Shown: positions 1-11,414, numbered from the stretch's first letter. The stretch is 64,000 nt of DNA from Euphorbia lathyris (GCF_963576675.1 NC_088916.1:24775501-24839500), one strand, 5' to 3'. Numbers and translations are program-made. The notes: a model not told the origin generated them from the sequence alone.

Positions 1-46
1 CCGTCCTAAAACCGTACCCAAAGATAGGGGTTTTTGACCCCTATCA
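1..46 (-). repeat. Terminal 46 bp of the 3' LTR of the gag-only gypsy element
   Basis: These bases match 4560-4605 with few differences and end CCTATCA. The rest of this LTR lies left of the window. On the minus strand the adjoining sequence at 47-60 is purine-rich (GCGAGGAGG), as expected for the polypurine tract. Confidence 0.8.
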
Positions 47-1791
47 AACCTCCTCGCACTTAAAACTTTACTTGTCCCCAAGTAAACTAAAAACTAAACC
101 CGCAATCACAAGCAAGCTAGACAACCTCCCGGTTTGACTAGGTGCTTGACACAATTTCGAGCATCTGTAATTACATGCATTCGGAAATACAAAGTAGAGA
201 CACGATGTCCAAAAGCCGCATTTCAATTATCATAGGTCATATTTTTAAGAAAAAGGACACATGTTCAAAGTTAAAATGGCTTTAGCAAATACGAAGTGAC
301 TGAGCTTTTTATTCATCCCTTATTTTTTTTCTTTTTGGGATGTTTTCTTGAGACGTTTTTTATTTTTAAGAACTGGGGAATGAAGTTCTTCCCTTTTGTT
401 CGTCTCTTTTCTTTTCTTTTTCTGTTTTTCTCTTTCTTTTTTTTCTTTTTGGGATAGTGATGCTCATTCACTTCTTAGCCTTTTGGCTTGCTACTGTAAT
501 GCCATAAACAAAGATAAAGCGCTAGAAGAAAACAAATGCTCAATTCGAGCTTTGCAAAAAAATTTGGGTTAAGTAGCAAACCAAGTTGTGGTTTGCAAAA
601 ACAGGTTAGAACGAAAGAAAAAATCTATAAACTATAAAAATATAGGCTCAAAGGGGCTTCCTAGAGTGGATGAAAAAGAGAAAATAAGGTAAAGAAAAGG
701 GTTAATTCTAACGAGGTTGATTCATCGTTTATCATCTCAAATCATTGCATGTAGGTTCAACACAGTATTAGGTGCAAAATCTGTAATCTTCCACAAGTCA
801 AAGCATTCACACAAAAATGTCAAGAAAAAGAGCTTTTTGATGTTCGCTCTTAGGCTCAAATTCAACTCACAATTCTTTGGGTTTCAATTTTGTGTTTCCT
901 AGTTCTCCCCAAACTCAAGTTTAACATCACATGCCTTTAATTCTTAAGTTATCTACCTAAGTAATGATTTTGACATTTCTTCAAAAGTAGGGTCTAAATG
1001 CAAACTTTAGCTCATGCTTTTACAGATACAAGGATTGTGTCCTACACCTAAACTAGTTGTCATGCAATCTTAGATTCGGTTCTCAGTCCTCAAAGACAAA
1101 TAACGAAGTTTAGATTCGAAGGAGGTTCACGGTTTTAGGTCCTAAACATGCAAAACATAAATAAAACCCGAAAAATGCAAAACTAAACTAGACACAACGC
1201 AACAAAAATTTAAAAATTATACAATTTTTGTAAGTTTGTCTACCCCTCCTCCTCACACTAAAAATATGCAATAAGTTCCAACATTGCATCACAAACCATA
1301 GAGTACAAGTGCAAAAAGTTAGGGTGGAGAAGACAACTTACTGATTTTAGCGCAATCGGCAAAAGCTTGACGAATTGCGGTGGCAAAAAAAAAATTTATT
1401 ATTATTATTTATTTATTTATTTCAGCAATCGGCAAAAATTTATTACTTATCGCGGCCGAGCAGCGGGCTGGGCGCTGCGAGCTGGGCCTCCTGGGGCCAA
1501 AAAAAAATTTTTTTTTTTGTTTTTTTATTTTATTTTAAACCTGAAAACTAAAAAATAAAAATAAAATAAAATAAAACTAAACAACTAAAAAAACAATATT
1601 TATTTATTTATTTTTTTTTATTTTTTTTTAAACGAACACTTTAAAAAAAACATAAAAGAAAACTAAAAAGACTAAACTAAAAGATCAATGTATAATCTAA
1701 ATAAAACAAACCTGAAAAGTTTTATTAAAACTTGGGTTGCCTCCCAAGAAGCGCTACGTTATAGTCGGTGAGCTCGACATAGAATTCCCGC
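47..1791 (-). other. Non-coding interior of the gag-only gypsy element
   Basis: No credible ORF is present. The stretch includes pyrimidine-rich (310-460) and A/T homopolymer (1385-1640) tracts. On the minus strand 1731-1775 carries the motif with AGCGCTTCTTGGGAGGCAACC, often seen downstream of gag-pol in Athila/Tat elements (recalled, not searched). Short ORFs here are low-complexity artefacts. Confidence 0.6.
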
Positions 1792-2754
1792 CTAGGTGTA
1801 TGCTTCTACTCGCGTTAGGAATTCAAATTCCTGAATAAATAATCCGTACCTATAAAACGGATTAAGAGCCTCTAATAAGTTTAATGAAAGCAGGAGGCCG
1901 AATTTAAACATATTATGAAAAAGTTTGGTTTGCTCCCTTTTGGATTCTCTTGGTAGGTCGAAGAGAATGAAAACTTCTGAGAATGAAACAAACCTAAACT
2001 TTTCTAATTTTTGAGGAAAAAGTAATTGAGATACACAAGTTTTGATTTGATCGTTTATCTCTACCACATGATTTAGAATTTTAGATTTTGAACCGGGGTT
2101 GCTTACCGCTTTCGGTTCTTCACTTACCTCGAGTGATGCATGTGATAGTGGACTTGGTTCTACCTTTTTGTCATTCCTCAAAGAGATGGTTTGAGCTGAT
2201 TCCCTTTGTGGGATCTCTATGTTTTCCTTTATGCCTGGGAGAGCATCTCGGGATTGCTTTTGCATCTCTTCGTTTATTTGAGCCAATTGGTTGCTCAAGT
2301 CCTTGCAAACCTCCTCGTTGATTGTAAGTCGGGCTGATATTCCTTTCAAAAGGGACAGCACCTCATCTTGTGAGCTAGAGGGTTGTGGAGGAACTTGGCT
2401 TGCTTGTTCGTAAGGGAACATTCCCAATTCGTTTTCCCTGTGCTTATTAACAAACCTATTTGGAGGCCTCAACATGTTAGGGTTCCCGTAGGACAGATTT
2501 GAGTGTTGAGGTCTCCTCCAATCACTACCATAAAAGCTGTAAGAATTGGGGTTAGAATTATACCTTTGGTGATTACCCACAAAACTTACACTTTCATTGG
2601 TGTTGAGGCTCAGTTTCGCCATCAAGATATCCATTTTCTCATTTAAGTCGACCATGGAGGGATTGGGAGCCTCATTCTCCAGGGCATGAATATATTGTCT
2701 TGATGGGATAGTAAACTTTTGAGCTTGCCACTCGACTTTTTCTTGCCAATTCAT
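1792..2754 (-). CDS. Gag-like protein fragment of the gag-only gypsy element (320 aa)
   Basis: The predicted protein resembles the C-terminal half of Athila/Tat Gag. It has a short helical segment (residues 1-55) with a VDLNEKMDILMAKL stretch, then VSFVGNHQRYNSNPNSYS and a Trp/Asn/Pro-rich linker like the conserved plant gypsy YNPGWRNHPNFSW region. A Q-rich coiled-coil-like segment follows (about 120-170). The usual N-terminal retrotransposon_gag core and a CCHC knuckle are absent, so it is shorter than full Gag. The start at 2754 is about 195 bp downstream of the PBS, a plausible first AUG of the genomic RNA. The C-terminal tail (from about residue 230) is not recognised. Whether it is translated is unknown. 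Confidence 0.65.
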   Translation of the reverse strand: MNWQEKVEWQAQKFTIPSRQYIHALENEAPNPSMVDLNEKMDILMAKLSLNTNESVSFVGNHQRYNSNPNSYSFYGSDWRRPQHSNLSYGNPNMLRPPNRFVNKHRENELGMFPYEQASQVPPQPSSSQDEVLSLLKGISARLTINEEVCKDLSNQLAQINEEMQKQSRDALPGIKENIEIPQRESAQTISLRNDKKVEPSPLSHASLEVSEEPKAVSNPGSKSKILNHVVEINDQIKTCVSQLLFPQKLEKFRFVSFSEVFILFDLPRESKREQTKLFHNMFKFGLLLSLNLLEALNPFYRYGLFIQEFEFLTRVEAYT

Positions 2755-2948
2755 TGATCAGAGAATGCTGAGAAAAAGTGAAGTTCTAGCACAAAGGTTG
2801 ATAAATAACAGTATACAGATATGAACAAGTATAGAAAAGTATAAAGAAATTATATATCAACAAGTATAGACGATATAAACAAAGATATTTACAATGAATG
2901 CCTAAACTAACAAATCGACCTTTGGTTCGATATTGCAGAAGAAATAAA

Positions 2949-2966
2949 TCCCCGGCAACGACGCCA
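2949..2966 (-). promoter_or_regulatory. Primer binding site for tRNA-Asp
   Basis: The plus strand reads TCCCCGGCAACGACGCCA, the 3' end of plant tRNA-Asp with one mismatch (GACG for GGCG). It lies six bases inside the LTR end, on the minus strand, where a gypsy PBS is expected. Confidence 0.85.
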
Positions 2967-2972
2967 AAAACT

Positions 2973-4605
2973 TGATGCGCCCCCAACTAACTCGAGATGA
3001 GGACTCACTAAGGGTTAAGTGTACCCCGTCGTTATCAAGTAATAAATTTCTGGTTTAAGTCCAGGTTATCGTCCACAGGATTTATTTCTGCAAGTACCGA
3101 GCTACTCGATCTCGGATGTTATCTAGGCTTAGGGGGTTTTGAGTTTGTTTGATTAAATTAATCTACTCCTAGGTTGAATTACGCTATTCCTAGCTAAGTT
3201 ATCTGATTCTAACTAAGTTATTCTATGCCTAATTAAGTTACTCTACCCCTAATTAAGTTAAACTACTCCTAAGTGATCTTTTACCAATGCAATTAACCGA
3301 AGGAACATGAAGGGATACGATGATAATGAAAATAGATTGTTTAAGCAATTGGATTAAAACCTAAGTCACTTGTGTCCGAGGCGATTAACCCGACCTATCC
3401 TCCTAAAGTCCCTAGTTCGTGATTCCCTTGTAAGGCCGAAACTAGCTCTAAGGCTCAGTAATTTGGGCTTAATCTTCTATAGGGTCGTCAATCCTATAGG
3501 CACTGACTAGGTCAGATTCAGCTCGCAATATGTGCCAACTTAATTTTGGGATTATCGAATGAGTTAAACCAATCAGACAAAGCGTAGGACAAAGATTAAA
3601 GCATTAAAACAATTGAATGAACAAGAACTATAATATATATCAAAGATGGAAAATATTGTCACGAAGTTACAATGAGCCTAGAATTCATAACATGTATCAG
3701 AGGTTAGACAGAATGTAAAAGAAGAAAAATCCCTTTCAGGGAACCTGTCTACCAATGCAGGCGTCTTTCTAGGACTTAAGGATGAAGCTTGAGCAATCCT
3801 CGGTGAATGGAGCTTCGGAGGTGTCTTCAATGGAGGTTTGAAGGATATGGAGGAGGTGGAGAGGATTTCTCAAGGTGAAAAGCTAAGTAAATTACAAAGA
3901 TAAAAGATATCTAATTTACATTGGAAAAACTCTATTTATAGACGCGGTGCGGGCCCTTTTCTTGACCTAATTCGTGTCCTTATTGATGTAGGAAGTCGTG
4001 GGGTCCATCGTGGCTTCGTGGGGGCGGAATTGGTCTTTTTGACCAATTCCCGCAGGTCTGCTCGTCGCGAGCAGGCACAGCCAGCTCGGCAAGCAGGCAC
4101 AGTGCCTGGGCAGTGCCTAGGCAGTGCCTGGGCGGTGCCTGGGTGGTGCCTGGGCAGTGCCTGGGCTGCTCGCCGAGTAGCACCCGGGCTGCGTGCCGAT
4201 GCTCAATTCGCCGAGCGGTTGCCGGGGGTCCCCGAGACACGATTTTTGCCTGAAATTGATCATGTTTTAACCTGCACACTCACATAAACTCCAAACAACA
4301 TTAGTCCAAGGGCTAAATTGACCCGCCAATCGCTTATTTGAGCAAACGTTTCGTTTGGTGCGACTTTTGATGGATCAATTAGCTTCAAAAGATAACGGAA
4401 TTATAATATGCATGCCATTTTGGCCGTATTTGCCTAAATTGATCATAAAACAGGCCTAAACAACGAAAAGTAAATAAAACGTTTCCAATTTCTAACTAAC
4501 TCATACAAAAGCATTTAAATGCGAGAATTGCTCGCTTATTAACTAAATAACGCTAAAACCCGTCCTAAAACCGTACGCAAAGATAGGGGTTTTTTACCCC
4601 TATCA
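2973..4605 (-). repeat. 5' LTR (1,633 bp) of the gag-only gypsy element
   Basis: The boundaries are TGAT at one end and ATCA at the other, abutting the PBS on one side and copia sequence on the other. A TATA-like box (TATAAATAGA on the minus strand) lies at 3931-3940. The GC-rich part at 4020-4230 holds an 11-bp minisatellite. Two overlapping ~90-aa ORFs here on opposite strands come from that repeat and are not genes. Confidence 0.85.
4100..4165. repeat. 11-bp minisatellite, six copies, inside the LTR
   Basis: Six consecutive units of CAGTGCCTGGG, with single-base variants in copies 2, 4 and 5. The array accounts for the PGTAQA/GSAWAV-like peptides that appear on both strands. Confidence 0.9.
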
Positions 4606-4942
4606 CGTCACAATCATCCAGAACCAACTAAAGGTTCCAAATAAAAATAACTTTCCTCTGAGAACTCAGTACCAAGGTACTCAGCAGAGATGGAATCCCC
4701 AGCGAAAAGTCCAGTGTGACTTTTGTGGGAAGTTAGGACACACCACTAAGGTGTGCTGGCACGCTCAGCACTGGGGTGCTGACAAGTCAGTAAAAAATCC
4801 TAAACAGAAGGTCAGTTGTGACTTCTGTGGAAAGAATGGCCATACTGCCCATGTATGTCGCCATAAAATAAAATATGATGCTATACCTGTTGCACCTAAC
4901 AAGTCAGGACCCAAAAAGAATTGGGTACCTAAAAGTAACTAG
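4606..4942 (+). CDS. Gag C-terminus with two CCHC zinc knuckles (copia copy 1)
   Basis: Two knuckles of the C-x2-C-x4-H-x4-C type are visible: [14 protein letters not shown] (4712-4753) and [14 protein letters not shown] (4818-4859). They are followed by a basic tail ending WVPKSN and a TAG stop at 4940-4942. These knuckles bind genomic RNA during packaging of the virus-like particle. The upstream part of gag is cut off by the gypsy insertion at 4605. The pol frame starts just after the stop but in another phase, one base off compared with copy 2, where gag and pol share a frame and are separated only by the stop. Confidence 0.85.
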
Positions 4943-7900
4943 TTACAATGCAGGTAAGCCTGAGATGTGCCGAGAAGCAAAGATGTGGTATATTGACAGC
5001 GCATGCTCAAGGCATATGACGGGTGATGAAACTCAGTTCATCACGTTTGAGCGTAAACGAGGAGGGAGCGTAAGTTTTGGAGACAACAAGAAGGGTAAGA
5101 TAGTTGGATCAGGAACCATCGGAGGTAATCCCACTATTGAATCTGTCTCCCTAGTCAGCGGACTCAAATATAACTTACTCAGCGTAGCTCAGCTATGTGA
5201 CAATGGGAGAAAAGTTATATTTGATGCTACTGGATGTAAAATATACGAGGGTAAAACAAATGAGTTAATTTTAACTGCCCCTCGGATAGATAATGTCTTT
5301 ATGCTAGATTTAGAGAAAAAGTTTTCAAAAACTGTGAGCTTAGTATCAAAGGAAGAAAATTCCTGGCTATGGCACATGAGACTCGGTCATGTAAGCATGG
5401 ACCTCCTGGCCAAACTAGCAAGAAAGCAATTGGTTGAGGGACTGCCTGAACTCAAATTTCAAAAAGATCAATTATGCCACGCTTGCCAAGCTGGAAAACA
5501 AACCAAACAATCTTTTCATAGCAAAAATATTGTCTCAACTAAGCGTCCGTTAGAGTTACTACACTTGGATCCCTTTGGTCCAGTCCAGCCGCTGAGTCTG
5601 GGTGGAAGAAGATTTTCCTTGGTCATTGTAGATGACTTCTCTCGGTACACATGGGTTATCTTGTTGACCAGCAAGGATGAGACCTTTGAGACATTTTCAA
5701 ATTTGGTTAGAAAAATTGAAAATGAAAAAGACCTAAAATTAGCTCACATCCGTAGCGATAACGGTGGAGAATTCAAGAACCAAAAGTTTGTTGAATTCTG
5801 TGAAGCCAGCGGCATTGACCATAATTTTTCTGCTCCTAGAACACCTCAGCAAAATGGGGTTGTAGAAAGGAAGAACAGAACTCTGGTTGAAATAGCCAGG
5901 ACAATGCTGGATGAGCATAGGCTTCCAAAGTATTTTTGGGGAGAAGCTGTTAACACAGCGTGTTATATTCTTAATAGGGCTCTAGTTAGACCTATACTCA
6001 AGAAAACCCCCTATGAACTTTGGAAAGGACGAAAGCCCAATATTGGATACTTTCGTGCCTTTGGCTGTAGATGTTTTATTTTAAATACCAAAGATAGCTT
6101 AGCAAAGTTTGATTCAAAAGCTGATGAGGCTATCTTTTTGGGCTACTCAACAAACAGCAAAGCATACAGAGTTTTTAATAAGCGAACTCAAGTTTTAGAA
6201 GAGTCAATACATGTAGAGTTCGATGAAACTGACCCTGCAGGTAGATACCAGCCGCTGACCGAAGATGATCCACACTCAGTAACCATTGCTGACCCAGAAC
6301 CAGCTACTGAGTCATTCACGAAAAGGCTGACCAAGAGTAAGAGTGAACCTAAGATTACTTTTACTGATCCATCTACTTCTGCAGAGATTGTTGAAACACA
6401 GACAGCACAAGACACAAATCTACCCAAAGAAATAAGGATCCCAAGAGGGCACTCAGAAAGTGCAATCCTTGATTCTGCTGGGAATACCCTGATGACGAGG
6501 AATCAACTCAGGAAGTACCTCAGCAATGTTGCCTTCGTCTCAGTACAAGAACCGAAGAGTTTTGCTGAAGCTGAGTACGATGAATTCTGGATGATCGCAA
6601 TGCAAGAGGAGCTCGATCAATTTAGAAGAAATGACGTATGGGAGTTAGTGCCTCATCCAAAGAGTCAAAAGACCATCAGAACAAGATGGGTCTTCAGGAA
6701 CAAGATGGATGAACAAGGAAAGGTAGTCAGGAACAAGGCAAGGCTTGTAGCTCAGGGCTACAGTCAGCAAGAAGGTATTGACTATGGTGAGACCTTTGCC
6801 CCAGTGGCAAGGCTAGAGGCAATTAGAATTCTATGTGCATATGCATCTTACATGAATTTTAAATTATTCCAAATGGATGTCAAAAGTGCATTTCTTAATG
6901 GAGTTATAAACGAGGAGGTTTATGTTAATCAACCTCTAGGTTTTGAGGACCCAAAATTCTCTAACCATGTTTATAAACTCAAAAAGGCTCTGTACGGCCT
7001 CAAGCAAGCACCGCGTGCTTGGTATAAGAGGCTGGCCAGTTTCCTGCTGACTAGAAATTACGTCAGGGGCAAAGCTGATACAACCTTATTCATTAAGAAA
7101 AAGGGTAAAGATACCCTGCTGGCCCAAATTTATGTTGGTGATATAATATTTGGTGCAACTAACGAATCAATGTGCAAGGAGTTTAGCCAACAAATGCAGA
7201 CTGAGTTTGAAATGTCCATGATGGGAGAACTCAACTTCTTCCTCGGTCTTCAAATTAAACAAGGAAAGAATGGCATCTTCATCAGTCAAGCCAAATATGC
7301 CAAGGAGATATTAAAGAAATATGACTTGGAGAATTGCAAGCCAATATCCACTCCTATGGGCACTGACACTGTCCTATGCACTGATGAGAATGGTAAGTCG
7401 GTAGACAACAAATTATATTGAGGTGTGATAGGCTCTCTACTTTACTTAACAGCCAGTAGACCGGACATTCAGTTTTCAGTATGCTACTGTGCTAGATATC
7501 AATCTAACCCTAAGGAATCTCATTACATTGCTGTAAAAAGAATCCTTAGATATTTGCAAAGCTCAGTGAACGCAGGTTTGTGGTATCCAAATACTCATGA
7601 TTTTACACTCATCGGATACACTGACGCTGACTATGGACGGGATAAGCTGGAACGAAAAAGCACCTCTGGAGGATGCCACTTCTTAGGAAGCTGTCTTGTA
7701 TCCTAGTTCAGCAAAAAGCAGGCATCAGTAGCCTTGTCTACCACTGAAGCTGAGTACATTGCTGCTGGTCATTGTGTTGCTCAAGTCCTATGGATTAAGC
7801 AACAGCTTGAAGACTATGGTGTTCAAACGAAGATAATTGAAGTCAAATGTGACAACAAAAGTGCAATTGATCTTTCCAAGAACCCAATTCAACATAGCAG

Positions 7901-8078
7901 AATGAAGCATGTCAGCATCAGACATCACTTCATTAGAGACCATGTACTCAAGGTTGAAATCAAGCTGACCTTTGTCCCAACAGACGAACAGCTTGCGGAT
8001 ATCTTCACGAAGCCACTGGCTCGTGAGCAGTTCAGCATACTGAGAGAAGTTATTGGTATGTTCAATCCTCTTCAGTAA
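4943..8078 (+). pseudogene. Copia pol polyprotein, copy 1: protease, integrase, reverse transcriptase, RNase H
   Basis: Aspartic protease motif [14 protein letters not shown] near 4985 (DSA rather than DSG). GAG-pre-integrase zinc region around 5365-5510 (H-x-H...C-x2-C). Integrase core with [16 protein letters not shown] and the E of [10 protein letters not shown] (5560-5890). RT from about 6640 ([12 protein letters not shown]...) to the active site, which reads IYVGD instead of YVDD (7130-7145). RNase H with DADYG, STTEAEY, CDNKSA and IRHHFIRD (7620-7950). Two in-frame stops break it: TGA at 7419-7421 (Arg expected) and TAG at 7703-7705 (Trp expected). The frame is otherwise open, so the damage is recent or light. 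The catalytic Asp-to-Gly change alone should abolish polymerisation. Confidence 0.92.
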
Positions 8079-8563
8079 ATTCCTGAACTAAATGAATATG
8101 CATGCTGAGTGAATTATTATGCTGAATGATTGTCTTTGCTGTGTACTCATTGAAATTTATTAAACAGCAAATACTGAGTAACCCTTGCATACTGAGTAAG
8201 TTGGCTTTTTGAACTTAGAAATCAAATCATCCGTAAATATACTACTGACCACTCAGAATATCAAACGTTTGACATTCTAAATACTGAGTGTTAGATCCGT
8301 TAGCATAAATGCAAAGCACGCGTATAGCCCTAGGATGACGTATTCGCCGTATGTGTCATAAATACCAGGATCTTTGTCGGTACACAATCCCAAGGCAGAA
8401 CTGACACATGGATTCGATTAAGATCCACACCGTTCATTCCGTCTATAAATTATGGGAATTTCCCCATCATTTATTCTTTACGCTTAATTAAATCCTAAGG
8501 CATAGAAACTGTCTCAAACTCCTTCTCTCTCAAATCCTTCTAAACTTTCTCCATCTTCGAAGA
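8079..8563 (+). other. Spacer between pol and ORF3, copia copy 1
   Basis: About 485 bp without an ORF and rich in CTGAGT/ACTGAG hexamers. The matching spacer in copy 2 is 27580-28111. It may hold the leader of a separate mRNA for ORF3, but no splice or promoter signal is decisive. Confidence 0.6.
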
Positions 8564-11414
8564 ATGACTAAGATATCATACAATACCTCCGGTGCCGGCC
8601 ACCAAAAGACCAGCTCCGATGAACCTACTCGCAATCCTCCTACGCTGAGTAAGGGAAAAACTGGCCAGAACTCTGGTCAAGGAAAAACTGCAAAGGTCCG
8701 AACCTACTCCAAAGTGTTTGAGAACGTACGAGAATGGAAGGTTGAGCCCTCCAGATGGGTTTCGGAACACTTCGTACAGAATGAACAGCCATTTTGCGAA
8801 TGGATTTCCCAGAATGGATAGACTGGGCTGTTCTCGGTTCGGGATGAAACTTATCCTGACCTAGTGAGGGAATTCTACCTCAACCTCAAGGTCGCAAACG
8901 ACACCACCGACTACCTTTGCACTGAGGTAAAGGGGAAGACAATCTTCATCAACCCTCTCTACATAGGAAATCTTCTCCAGCTGAAAACTGAGGGAGCAAG
9001 GCTGAAAAGATCAGGAGATCAGGACAAAACTGACTATATACACTCCTTCTGCAAACCTGATGGCTACTCAGGAGAAGTCTCAGCCTCATCAATGGGTCAG
9101 CACCAGAAGATGGCTCACTACCTGCTGACCTATTTTATTTACCCAAAGATCAACTGCACTACATCAGCGACCAACTTCGAGCAATGCTTCATATGGCATA
9201 TGCTGACGTACACTCCTATCAACATGTCGGTCTTTCTTGTTGCTGGGTTCCTATGCAGCACGGGTACGCTGAGGCTTGGGTCAATCATAACTAGGATCCT
9301 CATTGACCACAAGATTGACCTCCAAGGTGAAGAATCTTACCGAGGATCTGAGATAACAGCTGCCTCGCTGAGGGCACTGAAGTTTGGACAGCCTTTGAAG
9401 AAAGGTAAAGCTGCTGCTGCTGGCCAGACTGAGGGAATTGCTGAGCCTAAGAAAGGGCGCAGGACTAAGGCCCCAGCTTCTCGCAAGAGGAAAACTGCTG
9501 AGACTCCTACTACAAATGTTGAGTCTCCAGCAAAGAAGCAGAAGTCAGCTTGCAAGACAGCTGAGAAAAGAACCAGGCAAGGTGAGCCTAGAACTGAGGA
9601 AGCTGCTGAGCAACCTCAGAAGAAGCAGAAATCTTCTACTTTGACTCCTCTGGATGCCATACCGACCGACTTCGTTGTACCGGGTGACTCTCACTTCACC
9701 CAGTGTCAAGGTACAGTTGCTGAGTCTGAGGAACCTGAGGTCCAACTAGATGATCATTTCATCTCTCAAGTTGAGGAAGAACTTGATGGAAAAAGTACTG
9801 AGGAGGAAGAAGAAGCCAGCGATCAGGATGACGCTGAGGATTCTGAGGAAACTGCCAGCGAGAATGAAGCTGAGGATGCCGATACCGGGGTAACTGCTGG
9901 TAATGAGCATGACACTGAGCTAGCTGCTGGAGTTGAGCAAGTCCTTGACCAAAACATTGTTGATCAAGTTGAACAGTAGGCTGACCAGACTCATACTGAG
10001 CAACAGGAATCCTCTCCTACTCACTCAGAAGAACCTGCTCATGATGCCACTCCACCGCGTAGAAGGCGAAAGTTGGTTAAGGCCAGTGAGAAGATAGTCA
10101 GTGAACCTCCTGTGCAACCACCGACTATTCATGACCTTGTCCTCTCCAAGACAACTAAGGACCCTTCTACTGTCAAGCTCACATTTTTCAAACGGCAATC
10201 CACTTCCACTACTTCGACGCCATTGGAAAAACAAGCCTCTGTTTCTTCTCAGCGGGAACATGCCGACCCTAATACTTCTGCCATATCAACCAGTCAGGTT
10301 GAACCGTCTACTGTTCATGCTGTTTCCTCAAGTATGGTGCTGACTCCCCATCCTTCTGCCGTCAACACAAACAGTATTCGGGTTATAACTTCCACAACTC
10401 AACTCTCTGCCGATCAATCAACATTTCCTTCAACTCAAGTGCAGATTGAGCATACTCTTCCAATCACTGACCAGGGTACTCCTTTCACTCCACTTCCTTC
10501 TGGTCATACTGATGTCCATCTGAATGCCACTGAGTTCGGCAAGAAGATCATCGACTCAGTCCAAGCTTTGATCAGAGATCTTCAACATTCCACTCCTCCT
10601 GCTGCTGGTTCTTCAATTCTGGAGACTACCCAGCTTTCCCAGGTCACTCAGCTTCTCAATGAAATTAAGGGACTTAAGGATCTGCTGAATGTCGTCTTAT
10701 CCTTCCAAGCCCAGCAAGCTAAGCAGGATTCTATTGCCAAGTTGGCAGAGATACAGCTGACAACAGTTCAACACCTGAACTCTCTCCATCACCAAGTCCA
10801 AAAGTTGTCCGCTTTGAACACTGACTATGCTACTTCCTCTAAAATCAAAATGCTCTTTGCTCAGCTTCACACTGAGCAACTTAAGACCAACGAGCAAAAT
10901 GGTGTCATACAGTTAGTGCTCAGTAGAGCAAATCGGTGAGGCTATAAGGCTGCTTAATCTGAATAAGCAAGAAATGGATACTGGCGCGTTGAAATAAAAT
11001 GAGTTGCTGTCTCTCGCACAACAATCTTTCAACCACATCCGTCATAACAATATCCAACGTCATCATTATGACTCAGCTCTCTTAAAGACATTCCACCAAA
11101 TCTTTGCTGGCCTTTCTGAAGCTCTTATCTGGCAAGCCAAAGCTCAAGCTTACAGTGTCAATATGCTCAGTGCTGCTGATCTCCGAATACCCGAAGAGGT
11201 CTCAGCTGATGGAGTTGCCATTTTTGATGGCGTAAATGAAAGCGCTGAGAAGCTAAAGGAGCTTTCTCAGGAACTGACTCGCGCTGTCTTAACCGATGCA
11301 TTCAAGCTCCCCAAAGTTGACAAAATGGGGGAGAAAGCGCAAGCAGCTAGAGCTCAGCATGAGCGACGTCAGTATGAGCGAAGTCAGTCATCACAACACA
11401 AGAAAAAGAAATAG
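8564..11414 (+). pseudogene. SIRE-type third ORF (env-position, plant transposon protein-like), copy 1
   Basis: A long ORF after pol with four parts in order: a basic low-complexity N-terminus; a globular domain from about 8700 to 9390 with motifs VREFYLNLKV, GKTIFINPLYIGNLLQL, GQHQKMAHYLLTYFIYPK and NFEQCFIWHMLTYTPIN; a Lys/Glu-rich charged region; and a long Ser/Thr/Gln-rich and helical C-terminal region to 11414. The globular domain matches what I know as the putative plant transposon protein family. Breaks: TAG at 8819 (Trp expected), TAG at 9977 (Gln expected), and a frameshift near 10920. No signal peptide or clear membrane anchor is seen, so an envelope role is only positional. Copy 2 has the same ORF at 28112-31270. 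Confidence 0.8.

Larger units (their letters stand above)
1..4605 (-). mobile_element. Non-autonomous gag-only Ty3/gypsy LTR element (Athila/Tat-like), 3' end cut by window edge
   Basis: The last bases of one LTR (1-46) reappear at 4560-4605. The complete LTR at 2973-4605 begins TGATGCG and ends CCTATCA. A primer binding site for tRNA-Asp lies just inside it at 2949-2966, so the element is transcribed on the minus strand with its 5' LTR on the right. The interior (47-2972, about 2.9 kb) holds one gag-like ORF and no protease, RT, RNase H or integrase, so it would need enzymes from a relative. On its right, copia gag sequence starts at once at 4606, so it inserted into copia copy 1. The candidate target duplication is CGTCA (4606-4610); its partner lies outside the window. 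Lineage placement rests on the PBS and gag type. Confidence 0.85.

Noticed and set aside
4018..4287. Overlapping ~90-100 aa ORFs on both strands in the gypsy LTR
   Set aside because: They are produced by the GC-rich 11-bp minisatellite; no domain, and they lie inside an LTR.
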